64,000 bases of DNA, taken from an uncultured Clostridia bacterium (GTDB lineage Bacteria; Bacillota; Clostridia; TANB77; CAG-508). Every line of letters begins with the position of its first letter. The stretch's first letter is position 1. Of the stretch, positions 48,207 through 56,753 are shown in pieces. The notes beneath the pieces are model-generated. The model made no database searches, had not been told where the DNA came from, and was given only the letters and a program-made list of their open reading frames with translations. The DNA lies in assembly GCA_934168305.1 (NCBI GenBank), contig CAKPNF010000005.1, positions 23,030 to 87,029 on the forward strand, written 5' to 3'. The position numbers and the translations under genes were made by a program.

Positions 48207-49172
48207 TTAATTAAAATAACCATTTTTTATTATATTTTGTTTAGCTAATTCAAATAAATTGTCTAGCTTATTAATTTTTTCACTATCATTTAAAGTAATT
48301 GGGCATATATTTAATTCTTCAATTAATATTCTACAAAATTTATTAATTGTTAATCTGTTGTAATATTTTTTAATATTTTCCATTCCAACTATGTTTACAA
48401 CACCTAAAAATTTATTTATGTTCTTTTTTAATGTAAATGTCAAGTTGCTATTATTTACAATATTTTTTGCAATACATAATTTGTAATATGGGGATGGAGA
48501 ATAAAAATATTTATCAAATATATCTATATACATACTATTAAAGCATTCTATATTCCAGTAATTTTCTAATATAGGTATAACACCATATTTTTTATACTGG
48601 TTTTTAAAATACATTTTTTTGTATTGTAGTTCTATTCTTATGCAGTTTTTCCATTTTTCTAGTTCAGCACCAGTAACATTTTTAGCCTTTTGTTCTTCGT
48701 ATTTGTCATATATGTTTATATTTCTACTTCCAGAATTTTTTGTAGAAAGGTGCATAGAAGTTGCATATTTGCCTTTACTCTTGCAGTACAAAAAATTATC
48801 ACAATGTTTTATTAGCAGTTTCATAAATATTTTGAATTTCATATCGTCTTGCTCGAAAACATCAATATGGAAGTCTAGTCTATTAACAGATATAGAATAT
48901 TTACCATCTAGTATTATTTCATCTAAAATAGCCTTAATTCTTCTCTCGAACTCTTTTAAATCACTTACACATATATTACTTTTATTTAGTATGGTATGTG
49001 CATTTGTTATCAAAAGAATATACCCACTGCTTAAAAATATCTGTAACTCGCAATTTTTGTAATTTATTATAATTACAGATTTACTTTTACTGATATTTTT
49101 CTTTTTTATCAAGTTCCAATTTAACTTACATAGGTCAAATTCTGCTATTGTAATCCTTACACTATCAAACAT
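48207..49172 (-). CDS. rolling-circle replication initiator-like protein (phage gene II/X or Rep_trans type)
   Basis: 321 residues. Motifs fit rolling-circle initiators: a hydrophobic-HxD core NRLDFHIDVFEQ near residue 100, NIYDKYEEQK near 155 with the candidate catalytic Tyr, and NCIRIELQYKKMYF. Such enzymes nick one strand at the double-strand origin and stay linked through Tyr. In an integrative element this supports an autonomously replicating circular stage or mobilisation. Ribosome site AAGGAG. It could instead act as a relaxase for mobilisation. Confidence 0.7.
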   Translation of the reverse strand: MFDSVRITIAEFDLCKLNWNLIKKKNISKSKSVIIINYKNCELQIFLSSGYILLITNAHTILNKSNICVSDLKEFERRIKAILDEIILDGKYSISVNRLDFHIDVFEQDDMKFKIFMKLLIKHCDNFLYCKSKGKYATSMHLSTKNSGSRNINIYDKYEEQKAKNVTGAELEKWKNCIRIELQYKKMYFKNQYKKYGVIPILENYWNIECFNSMYIDIFDKYFYSPSPYYKLCIAKNIVNNSNLTFTLKKNINKFLGVVNIVGMENIKKYYNRLTINKFCRILIEELNICPITLNDSEKINKLDNLFELAKQNIIKNGYFN

Positions 49173-49209
49173 TTTTTCAACTCCTTTCTTAAAAATTTAA
49201 TTTTTAACT

Positions 49210-49791
49210 TTACTTATATCTTTCAGAAGTTTTGATTAACTGTAAAAATTCTTCTTCACACTTACCATTTTTATTATTAATTTTCACTATATCATTAATA
49301 GTTTTATACATATAATGCACTTTTCTTGGATCTAGTATTATAATCTCTTTAATATTGGGTAATTCAGATAATTTTTCTAAAAAAGTCTGTTTTAATCCCT
49401 TATAGTTCACATCTCTTAAACTTTCTAGGAAATCATCTAATATAAAAACCTTTTTAAAATTCTTAAATAGTCTTGGTAAATAATCCATCAACTCTCGTTC
49501 TTCCATCATAGTATGAGCAAAATTTATCGCTGAAACTCCTGTATTATTTAGTATTTCTGTATCTTCTTCATCATTTGTTATAAAAATAGTATTTGTTCTA
49601 TCTTCTATATCTCTTCTACCATATATCTGTATATCAGTGTATGTGTAGTTATCAGCAGCATACCAACATTTTTTTCTTTTTTTTGAATAAGAAACGTTTA
49701 TTATTTCGTTATTTTTATCTAATAGGACAGTTTTCCTATAATCTTTTTTTCCGTTTTTTCCAACATATTCATAATTTTTGTATTTAGCCAT
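49210..49791 (-). CDS. uncharacterised element protein
   Basis: 193 residues. ATG 49791 follows AAGGAGAGTG. N-terminus basic (YKNYEYVGKNGKKDYRKT), then a region with DEEDTEILNN, FKKVFILDDFLESLRD and IIILDPRKVHYMYKTI that alternates strands and helices, perhaps a Rossmann-like or degenerate nucleoside-triphosphatase fold. I do not recognise it. Located between rep and an equally unknown gene, in the replication part of the element. Confidence 0.6.
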   Translation of the reverse strand: MAKYKNYEYVGKNGKKDYRKTVLLDKNNEIINVSYSKKRKKCWYAADNYTYTDIQIYGRRDIEDRTNTIFITNDEEDTEILNNTGVSAINFAHTMMEERELMDYLPRLFKNFKKVFILDDFLESLRDVNYKGLKQTFLEKLSELPNIKEIIILDPRKVHYMYKTINDIVKINNKNGKCEEEFLQLIKTSERYK

Positions 49792-49818
49792 TTTTTCACT
49801 CTCCTTTTTATTTATTTT

Positions 49819-49848
49819 TAAGCCAACCACCATAAAATGGTTGGCTTT
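49819..49848. repeat. hairpin between two element genes
   Basis: AAGCCAACCA, short loop, TGGTTGGCTT; T-run only on the plus strand. It may be a partial terminator or an RNA-processing site in the minus transcript. Confidence 0.55.
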
Positions 49849-49856
49849 TTATTTTG

Positions 49857-50528
49857 TTACATATTTGAATTACTTTTTGATGAATTTATTGTTTGATTTA
49901 ATATTTCATCAGAACAATCAAAATCATCGTTATTTTGATTGTCTTTCTGTAATTCAGCACTTAACGATACAGCATGTTTAATCGTATCATAATTTATCCC
50001 ACTTAATAAAGTGAGTTCATTTTTTGGTTCTTCTTCTATGTAAAAGAATTTTGTGTCTTTGAAAGGTTTTATACTTTCGCTTACACTGTATTCTTTACTT
50101 TCTTTGGCTTCTGATAAATTTAAAATTGCCTTAATTATATGCGGCCTTTCTAAATTTATCTCATTTGCATATTGGAGTATGCTTGGTATTGTATCAAATA
50201 CCCTTTCTACTCCTAAACAACACGCTAGTTGTAGAGTATCATTGAAGTTGTACATATAACCATATATAGAAACCAATGTATTTGGTTCTATAATACCATC
50301 TACATAAGCTATTGTTTTTACAACTTTTCCATTTGCAAAAACAATTTCTAGGTTATTCATATCAGTTCTTGAGGTATTAACCTCTGAACTTCTTAAATAT
50401 CCAATGTATTCCTTTATTTGGTAGTAACCACTACCATTCTTTTTCTTTGCTAGTAAAGAAAATTCCTTACCATTTTTTAGAGCTTCTTTTACGGGCTCTC
50501 TAATTAACCCAACTATATTATTGACCAT
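49857..50528 (-). CDS. uncharacterised element protein
   Basis: 223 residues, soluble, no motif I recognise. First half is beta-rich (EFSLLAKKKNGSGYYQIKEYIGYL, LEIVFANGKVVKTIAYVDG), second half helical, ending in a polar Ser/Asn tail. AAGGAGGG precedes ATG. First gene of the minus-strand replication block (50528 to 46041). Confidence 0.6.
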   Translation of the reverse strand: MVNNIVGLIREPVKEALKNGKEFSLLAKKKNGSGYYQIKEYIGYLRSSEVNTSRTDMNNLEIVFANGKVVKTIAYVDGIIEPNTLVSIYGYMYNFNDTLQLACCLGVERVFDTIPSILQYANEINLERPHIIKAILNLSEAKESKEYSVSESIKPFKDTKFFYIEEEPKNELTLLSGINYDTIKHAVSLSAELQKDNQNNDDFDCSDEILNQTINSSKSNSNM

Positions 50529-50955
50529 ATCGGTCCCTCCTTAAATTTAAGATTTTTACCCATTTTTTTGATTTTTGTGTTATAATAAAGTAGAAAATAA
50601 TTTAATTTATTTGTTGACGTATTAAAAATTAAATTAAATCAAAAGTAGGGTAGTGAACTTTTTTCTACTTTACTTTTTTTATTTGCCCCATTTTATAGGG
50701 GCTAACACCAGAGCTTTTAACTCTGTATTTTTGTATAATATTTCCATAACATTATCTCCTTTCTAACATGTTTGCAATAAAATCAAATTTGTGCTAAAAT
50801 ATCTTAAAATGTAATTAGCTTTTAGCTTTTTAATAAGCTATCTGCTCTATCATTGCTTTGTTGATACCATTATACTCCCATTTTTGGGTATATCAATATG
50901 TTGATTATGGTATAAGCAAACACACACTAAAAAGCTTGAAAAAGGAGGAATTTTG
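50529..50955. other. structured leader/regulatory region of the element
   Basis: No ORF above a dozen codons. Holds GCCCC..GGGGC (about 50683-50701) and CAGAG..CTCTG hairpins, a AGCTTTTTAATAAGCT repeat, and the operator described separately. It separates the minus-strand replication block from the plus-strand XRE gene. Confidence 0.45.
50861..50895. promoter_or_regulatory. operator-like nested dyad
   Basis: TATACTCCCA (50871-50880) faces TGGGTATA (50885-50892), and outer halves TTGATA (50861-50866) and TATCAA (50890-50895) also match. Position before the XRE gene suggests repressor binding. Confidence 0.5.
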
Positions 50956-50994
50956 ATGAAAATTTCATCACAAGAATTCATATTTTCTCTTTAA
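50956..50994 (+). CDS. possible 12-residue leader peptide
   Basis: MKISSQEFIFSL, stop. It has one of the best ribosome sites in the window (AAAGGAGGAA, six bases before ATG) and sits 90 bases before the XRE gene, with a CACAA..TTGTG hairpin between them. Could be a regulatory uORF; also could be chance. Confidence 0.35.
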   Translation: MKISSQEFIFSL

Positions 50995-51084
50995 AATAAT
51001 TAATTCCCGCCGACCACAATTATAAAGCTGTTGTGCATAGGCATAGGAATTTCCTTAAAATTTTTAAATTTTAAGGAGATAAAT

Positions 51085-51348
51085 ATGAATATATATGAGA
51101 AAATAATAGAAGCAATGGAAGATAGAAATATAAATAAAAGGGATTTAGCCAAAAAAACTGGAATTAATTTTAATACTCTTCGAGGTTATATTGATTCAGC
51201 AAATAAAATTCCTTTAGAAAAATTATCAAAAATTGCCAAAGCTTTAGGTGTATCTGTTGCATATCTAATTGGAGAAGTTCCTTTTAAGAGTTTTGATGAA
51301 GAAACAATAAAATTTTTGAGTTACATTTATAATAATTTCAAAAATTAA
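51085..51348 (+). CDS. XRE-family regulator (cI-like) of the element
   Basis: 87 residues: a single HTH domain (IIEAMEDRNINKRDLAKKTGINFNTLRGYIDSANKIPLEKLSKIAKALGVSVAYLIG) and a short tail. ATG 51085 follows AAGGAGAT. Oriented away from the replication block, with a dyad-rich region between; the layout is that of a repressor controlling divergent promoters. Confidence 0.85.
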   Translation: MNIYEKIIEAMEDRNINKRDLAKKTGINFNTLRGYIDSANKIPLEKLSKIAKALGVSVAYLIGEVPFKSFDEETIKFLSYIYNNFKN

Positions 51349-51426
51349 GTTATGAGTTAAATATCTTATAAAAATTATGGATATTGCAACACACAAGATT
51401 AACATTGTTTCAGTTAATCAAAAAAA

Positions 51427-51471
51427 GTCCCAATTGAACACTATTTTTTAGGGTATAGTTCAATTGGAACA
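51427..51471 (+). terminator. terminator after the XRE gene
   Basis: CCAATTGAAC with an 18-base loop and GTTCAATTGG, followed by an AT-rich tail. 51472-51936 shows no ORF or repeat I can support; it is strikingly A/T-rich filler. Confidence 0.7.
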
Positions 51472-51936
51472 TTTTATTTTTTATCAATATTTTTTACAAA
51501 ATTCTATAAATTAATATATCTAATATTTTATTATTTTTATAGTCGAAACTACTACCATACCAACCATTTCAAAGAATTACCTTAAACCCCAAATATTTTG
51601 TTATTTTTTTATTACAAACACTAAATCAAATAACCATAACAGTAACAGAAGTAACAAAATAATTCAAACAATATAAATAACAAAAATACAAATCAATTCC
51701 AGAGCCACCAAATTATTTTGTATTCATACTAATTTTTTCTTCCTTAATATATAACTTTTCTATATCTCTAAACACTCAAAACACTTATAATAAACTTTTT
51801 TCTACATAATAAATAAAAATTACATACAAAAAAATTCATACATTAAAAAAAGATTTCTACATTATATAAAACAAAAATAAAAAGAAGTTCTATAATGAAA
51901 TAAAACTCCTTTATAAATACTAATATGTACTTAATT

Positions 51937-52083
51937 TTATAATTTAAAGCCTAATTCTTTTAGGAATACAATTATTGAGTTAATTAAATCTTCTTTACTA
52001 TATGTATCAAGTGCTTCTCTAAATTCTACTGATTCTTTTTCTAATTGTTCCTTTGAAGGTTCTTCATTACATACTTTTACCAT
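51937..52083 (-). CDS. 48-residue acidic helical protein
   Basis: Starts MVKVCNEEPSKEQLEKES and ends FLKELGFKL. GGAAGTG stands six bases before ATG. It follows the tyrosine recombinase gene by 43 bases on the same strand, so a small accessory factor (for instance for excision) is possible. No family recognised. Confidence 0.55.
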   Translation of the reverse strand: MVKVCNEEPSKEQLEKESVEFREALDTYSKEDLINSIIVFLKELGFKL

Positions 52084-52125
52084 TTTTTCACTTCCTTTCT
52101 ATACACAATTTTTATAATAAAAATA

Positions 52126-52686
52126 TTACAAACTAAAATTACGATAATTTTCATCAATTTCCTCTTGATTTATTCCAATATAATTTAAGGTAATACTTAT
52201 ACTAGAATGATTTAATATATTTTGGAGTAATGCTACATCCTTGAATTTTTTGTAATGATGATAACCAAAAGTCTTTCTCATTGTGTGGGTACCTATATTT
52301 GTTAATCCAATTTTTTCCCCAGCATTTACTATTATTCTGTATGCTTGTGTGGTAGTAATAGGTTTATTTTTTCCTTTTCTACTTTTAAATAAAAATTCAT
52401 CTTGTTCCATATTCTTTATATATTTTTCTATTTCTACCAATAAAGAATTACATAAAGGAAATTTTTTTAATTTTTTAGTTTTCTTTTCTATTACCGATAT
52501 ATGCTCTTTCATAGTACCATTTGGATTTCTTACATCATTTACATTTAACTTAACTATGTCTGAAATTCTCATTCCACTATTTATTCCAGTTAAGAACATT
52601 AAATAATCTCTTGTTCCGTTCTTTTTTAATTCTTCTTTCATTTCTTCTAATTTTTCTCTATCTCTTATTGGCTCAACACTATTCAT
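52126..52686 (-). CDS. short tyrosine recombinase, catalytic domain only
   Basis: 186 residues. Catalytic Arg in INSGMRISDIVKL, the HxxR box HTMRKTFGYH, the third-box His in LNHSSISITLNYIG with the nucleophile Tyr just after. The SAM-like N-terminal DNA-binding domain of XerC/D-type integrases is absent. Two recombinases of different chemistry in one element is notable; attachment-site evidence favours the serine enzyme as the integrase, so this one may resolve multimers or invert a segment. ATG 52686 follows TAGGAG. Confidence 0.88.
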   Translation of the reverse strand: MNSVEPIRDREKLEEMKEELKKNGTRDYLMFLTGINSGMRISDIVKLNVNDVRNPNGTMKEHISVIEKKTKKLKKFPLCNSLLVEIEKYIKNMEQDEFLFKSRKGKNKPITTTQAYRIIVNAGEKIGLTNIGTHTMRKTFGYHHYKKFKDVALLQNILNHSSISITLNYIGINQEEIDENYRNFSL

Positions 52687-52918
52687 AAATAACAACTCCT
52701 AACCATTAATTTTTAGAAATTTTAATACATTCAATGTATAATGTAAACGGTTTGAGGTACATTCGTTTTCCTTGATTTCAAGCATATCATAGGTTTTTAT
52801 TTATATTTCCATAGTTACAAGAATTATCACAAATGTAATAAAATATCTATTGTATTACATTCGGGTTAAAAACAATAAAAAAGCAATACTCATTTTTTTT
52901 GAATATTACTTTTTAAAA

Positions 52919-53695
52919 TTAATTTATTTTTTTAGCTACTATAACAAATCTTCCGTCTTTTTGAGAATATTCACAAGTTGATAATGTTAAGAGTTGGTCT
53001 CCATAATTTGCATTAACACCAGTATCATAAATACTTACCTTTTTAGCATTATTAACAAAATCGTTATATTCTTGTTCATTATTAGCATTTACAAAATAAT
53101 AATATCTAAATACATTTTTCTCACTTTTATAATGTACCCTTGAATAAAATACTGCCATTATTTCATATTTACTATCTTCTTTATTAGTAGTAAACTTAAT
53201 TTTCGTATGCTCCTTGTAAAAATCTTCTTTAGCATATTTCATTAAATCTTCAAACATTAAACCTTTTGTATTTCTATGACCATATATTAAATAATTAGAA
53301 CTACCATTAACCAAATCAAAATCTTTATCTAGGAACAAACTACCAGTATTTGCTTTTTCTTTTTTATAATTATGAGATAAATAAAAATTATTATCACTAT
53401 TCTGTAATACTGGGTAGTTAATATTAGTTCCTTCAATTTCTAACCAACCAATAATTTCATTATTCTCTTTTTGTAATTCTTCTAATTTTAACATTTTTTC
53501 TGTCTTTTCTTCCGTAACTTGTGTTGGATCTATCTTAACTTCACTTAAAATATCTGTATTATCTTTTTTATTTTTATTGTTGTTATAAATATAATAACAC
53601 ATATAACCAATGCTACAAACGAAAATTATAATTAATAATAACAATACTAGCTTTTTGAATTTATTATTAGATTTTTTGCTATGTTTAGCTTCCAT
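52919..53695 (-). CDS. srtB: class B sortase
   Basis: 258 residues. Membrane anchor at about 17-37; class B features NYPVLQNSDNNFYLSHNY, His in YLIYGHRNTKG near 138, Cys in LLTLSTCEYSQKDGRFVIVAKK near 238. Anchors NPQTN/TPKTG-like proteins. The gene just upstream on the same strand encodes a protein ending in TPKTG, an obvious dedicated substrate. Both lie inside the mobile element as cargo. Confidence 0.93.
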   Translation of the reverse strand: MEAKHSKKSNNKFKKLVLLLLIIIFVCSIGYMCYYIYNNNKNKKDNTDILSEVKIDPTQVTEEKTEKMLKLEELQKENNEIIGWLEIEGTNINYPVLQNSDNNFYLSHNYKKEKANTGSLFLDKDFDLVNGSSNYLIYGHRNTKGLMFEDLMKYAKEDFYKEHTKIKFTTNKEDSKYEIMAVFYSRVHYKSEKNVFRYYYFVNANNEQEYNDFVNNAKKVSIYDTGVNANYGDQLLTLSTCEYSQKDGRFVIVAKKIN

Positions 53696-53766
53696 TTTTT
53701 TTTATAATTTCCTTTCCTATTAAAATAGAGTAGTAACCTAAATCACTACTCATATATTATAACAAA

Positions 53767-54990
53767 TTATTTTATTTTTTTCTTTAATGCTACTATTCCT
53801 ATTCCACTTAATACTGATACTAATAATATATAACCTATTATATCTATTGTTCCAGTTTTTGGAGTTTCGTCTTTTTCTCCTTTTTTAGTTTCTGTTGATT
53901 TAGTTGTATCTTTATTTTTTTCTTGATTTGATATTGTATTATTTTGTTCATTATTTGCTACTATATTATTTTCTGCTAATACATAAGTACTAAAGTGGTC
54001 CGTTTCGATTGTTGCTACATTATTTTCTACTTTTGTATCATATTTGATTTTTGTTCCATCATCTGCTATTCTAAAAATTGATAATTTTGTTTTATCAAAA
54101 TTACTTGGAATTGGTATACTTATTTTTACTTTTCCATTTGGTTGAATTGCTACTCCATTTGATTTTAAAGTTATATCATAAGAAATATATTTGTTTGATA
54201 TTTCTTTTAAACTTTCTTTTACTACGTTTAATACTTTTTCTGCCTTAATTTCTTTTGCTTCTAATTTTGTGTTACTAGGAACTACATTTGTATCTGCTTT
54301 TAATTCTATATTTGTTTCTTCATTTTTTATCGTTGTATTTGTATTATCTTCTGATTTTTCATCTGAAATGCTAACTTGATATAATCCAGTAACAATTTTG
54401 GCCATATCATCTGTTTGGATTTCTATATCAAATCCAAGATATTTATTATTAAATATACTTGTATCTGTAATTTTCATTTGATAGCCTATTGTTTGGTATC
54501 TAGTCATTCCATCTTTATTAAAGCCTGTATTTAATTTATCATTTTTTACAAATGTTCCTAATCCATTAATTGTTATGCTATTTCCCAAATCAACTACATC
54601 TTCTCCATTGTTATATGTAATTACAAATGTTAAATAAATATCTTTATTTTTTACAGAGGCATTTTCTTCATAATAACCATTAATTCCAGACATTACTTCT
54701 CTACTCATATTCTTTGTTAAGTCTAAACCGTCTTTATCTGAAAATCTTACATCTAATAAATATAATGGCTTATCAACTAATCCATAATATCTGTTATCAT
54801 ATTTGTCTGCAAAATCATACCATTCCCCGTCTATTCCCATTTTTTTATTAAGTTCTTCATGGGTATTTGCTTTGTAAATATTTCCTTTTGCTGTTGTACT
54901 TGCTTGTACGTTATTAGTATTGAATAACAAAAATGCTACAAAAATTATTCCAAATACTAATAAGAATTTTGTTTGGTTTCTTAATTTCAT
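53767..54990 (-). CDS. sortase-anchored surface protein with TPKTG motif
   Basis: 407 residues. Signal peptide 1-30 (LLVFGIIFVAFLLFNTNNVQA), beta-rich ectodomain in two parts, with the second (about 265-335: VKISIPIPSNFDKTKLSIFRIADDG..DHFSTYVLAE) resembling a stalk domain seen in other wall proteins; Thr/Lys/Asn-rich wall spanner; TPKTG, a hydrophobic segment and KKKIK tail. Pairs with the sortase B gene 71 bases downstream. Probably alters adhesion or wall binding of the host cell; ligand unknown. Confidence 0.87.
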   Translation of the reverse strand: MKLRNQTKFLLVFGIIFVAFLLFNTNNVQASTTAKGNIYKANTHEELNKKMGIDGEWYDFADKYDNRYYGLVDKPLYLLDVRFSDKDGLDLTKNMSREVMSGINGYYEENASVKNKDIYLTFVITYNNGEDVVDLGNSITINGLGTFVKNDKLNTGFNKDGMTRYQTIGYQMKITDTSIFNNKYLGFDIEIQTDDMAKIVTGLYQVSISDEKSEDNTNTTIKNEETNIELKADTNVVPSNTKLEAKEIKAEKVLNVVKESLKEISNKYISYDITLKSNGVAIQPNGKVKISIPIPSNFDKTKLSIFRIADDGTKIKYDTKVENNVATIETDHFSTYVLAENNIVANNEQNNTISNQEKNKDTTKSTETKKGEKDETPKTGTIDIIGYILLVSVLSGIGIVALKKKIK

Positions 54991-55092
54991 TTTTTCATCT
55001 CTCCTTTTTATTTTTTATCTTTATTAACATATTAAAATATGTTTGTATAAAATTTATTCATATTATAACACTAATATTTTAAAAAGTAAAGT

Positions 55093-55151
55093 ATTATTGT
55101 TATATTTTAAAGTGTAATTTTCTGTATTTAAATTTTCATTATTGTTATACT
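55093..55151 (+). promoter_or_regulatory. promoter and direct-repeat operator of the second XRE gene
   Basis: ATTATTGTTATA occurs twice (55093-55104 and 55138-55149), 45 bases apart; the second copy overlaps a TATACT -10 box (55146-55151). The region also serves the divergent surface protein gene. Confidence 0.5.
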
Positions 55152-55173
55152 AAATTAAATTGGAGGGGGTAAC

Positions 55174-55515
55174 ATGAGCAATATTGAAAATAAAATATAT
55201 AAACAAATTGGAACCAATATAAAAACTGCAAGAATTTTAAAAAATATGTCTCAAGAACAACTTGCAGAACAATTATCTAAATCCACAAATTTTGTAAGCT
55301 TAATCGAACGTGGACAAACTGGATTAAGTGTTAATACAATTATAGATATATGTAATATTTTAAACATCGAACCTAATGCACTTTTTAATGGTTTGATTAA
55401 TTATAACAATGAACAAGATAAATTAATTATAAATAGTATTTCAAACTTATCTAATGATGATAAATACATTATTAATGCACTAATAAATTATATTAATACT
55501 AAAAATACAAAATAG
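55174..55515 (+). CDS. XRE-family regulator (second of the element)
   Basis: 113 residues. HTH: IKTARILKNMSQEQLAEQLSKSTNFVSLIERGQTGLSVNTIIDICNILN, then a helical C-terminus. Strong GGAGGGGG site. Placed between the sortase cargo and the FtsZ-like operon, pointing into the latter's 3' end; repeated sites at its promoter and the divergent cargo gene suggest it controls both. Confidence 0.86.
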   Translation: MSNIENKIYKQIGTNIKTARILKNMSQEQLAEQLSKSTNFVSLIERGQTGLSVNTIIDICNILNIEPNALFNGLINYNNEQDKLIINSISNLSNDDKYIINALINYINTKNTK

Positions 55516-55540
55516 GCTACAAGATGAATGTAGCCTTATT
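55511..55540. terminator. bidirectional terminator
   Basis: AATAGGCTACA, 7-base loop, TGTAGCCTTATT, overlapping the ends of two convergent genes. Confidence 0.8.
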
Positions 55541-55805
55541 TTATATTATTGTTTAATGCTTCAATTACCATTTTAACACCTAATGAAAAACCTACTTTAA
55601 AAGTAGTTTTATCAGAGTCTGATACCATTAAATTTATAAGTTCTTTTAATCTTATTAATTTTTGTTTTAATTCTTTATTTTCAATATTTTCAAATATTTT
55701 GTTATATTCTTCTAAATTTTCTTGATATTCTTTACTTTCTGTAATATTAGCAATCACAACATTATTATATAATTCTTCTATTATACTATCATTTAATAAA
55801 TCCAT
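55536..55805 (-). CDS. DUF6809-like small protein
   Basis: 89 residues. Pattern IIEELYNN.. at the start and GFSLGVKMVIEAL at the end fits a small phage/plasmid family annotated DUF6809, by memory. Helical, no catalytic motif. Last gene of the six-gene operon. Confidence 0.55.
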   Translation of the reverse strand: MDLLNDSIIEELYNNVVIANITESKEYQENLEEYNKIFENIENKELKQKLIRLKELINLMVSDSDKTTFKVGFSLGVKMVIEALNNNIK

Positions 55806-55827
55806 TTTTTAATCCCCCTATTATTTA

Positions 55828-56245
55828 TTAAATTATATTCATTTTTAGTAATTTTTCAATACCACTTAAATCATAATCTAATAGTTCACTGCTTTGCTTA
55901 TATTTATTTTTTAAAAACGTTATTGGTATTGTATGATTTCTTAATTTAAAATAACTTTTGTATTTTTTTATTTGTTCATCTTTTAGCGAAATTGACTCTC
56001 CATTTTTCTGACCAGCTATTATAAATGTACCACAAATTATATCATTTTTAATAATTCTGTTCATTGGTAAATTATATATTTTACCTTTTTCATTACAAAT
56101 TAAATCAATATCATCTTCTAGCTCCACAAATTCTATTAAACCACCAACAATTTTTTTGTTTCTTTTCTAATGTATTTTCTACTTCTTTAACATAAGGATC
56201 CAATGTTGGTTCAACTATTAAAATTTTAATTTTTTCTACATTCAC
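55828..56245 (-). pseudogene. DUF3846 protein gene with a +1 shift in an A7 run
   Basis: DUF3846 is a phage/plasmid domain of unknown role. The 5' part (GTG start at 56245, after GGTGG) reads NVEKIKILIVEPTLDPYVKE and the 3' part VELEDDIDLICNEKGKIYNLPMNR then CGTFIIAG. They join if one A of the A7 run (T7 at 56151-56157) is not read: KKQKIVGGLIEFVELED. About 138 residues. Unlike the four CGG cases this is a homopolymer indel, so an ordinary error or mutation is the simplest account. Confidence 0.75.
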
Positions 56246-56246
56246 A

Positions 56247-56723
56247 TTACTTACCACCTTTATTTATCTTTAATTGATTTTTTATTACTTCATTTTCATA
56301 TTTTACTATTAAATCATCTATTTTTTTGTATGTATTTTGTTGTGATACCATACCATTAACTGCAATTTCTTTAACTAACCAATTATAATATTCAATAATA
56401 AATTTTGACATTATATATTCCTTTTCATAATTGTTGAATATTCTTGGATACTCATCAAGTGGTAGATTCCATATAATTCTATGTATTTTATATTCCAAAC
56501 CTTTTTCAAAATGATTTATAGTCCATCTTCTTAATTGCTTATATGTCGGAAATCTTCTAAAAGGTTTCATATAAGGTACTTGATTAAATAAATAATAAAT
56601 ATCTTTTTTCCACTTTTTTAAATTATTTGTACTATTTTTATAAACAAAACATTTTACTAATTGCTTTATTATATATTGTTCATTAATTTGAATATCATAT
56701 TTTAAATATTTTCTTTTAATCAT
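56247..56723 (-). CDS. uncharacterised element protein
   Basis: 158 residues, basic, rich in Tyr, Trp, Lys and Ile; helical (KQLRRWTINHFEKGLEYKIHRIIW, EYIMSKFIIEYYNWLVKEI). No motif recognised. Its stop overlaps the ribosome site of the DUF3846 gene, so the two are coupled. Fourth gene of the operon. Confidence 0.6.
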   Translation of the reverse strand: MIKRKYLKYDIQINEQYIIKQLVKCFVYKNSTNNLKKWKKDIYYLFNQVPYMKPFRRFPTYKQLRRWTINHFEKGLEYKIHRIIWNLPLDEYPRIFNNYEKEYIMSKFIIEYYNWLVKEIAVNGMVSQQNTYKKIDDLIVKYENEVIKNQLKINKGGK

Positions 56724-56753
56724 TGTTTAACTCCATTTTTTATAACTTTATTA

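Noticed and set aside
51472..51936. Possible gene in the A/T-rich gap
   Set aside because: No frame with a start, ribosome site and normal composition on either strand.
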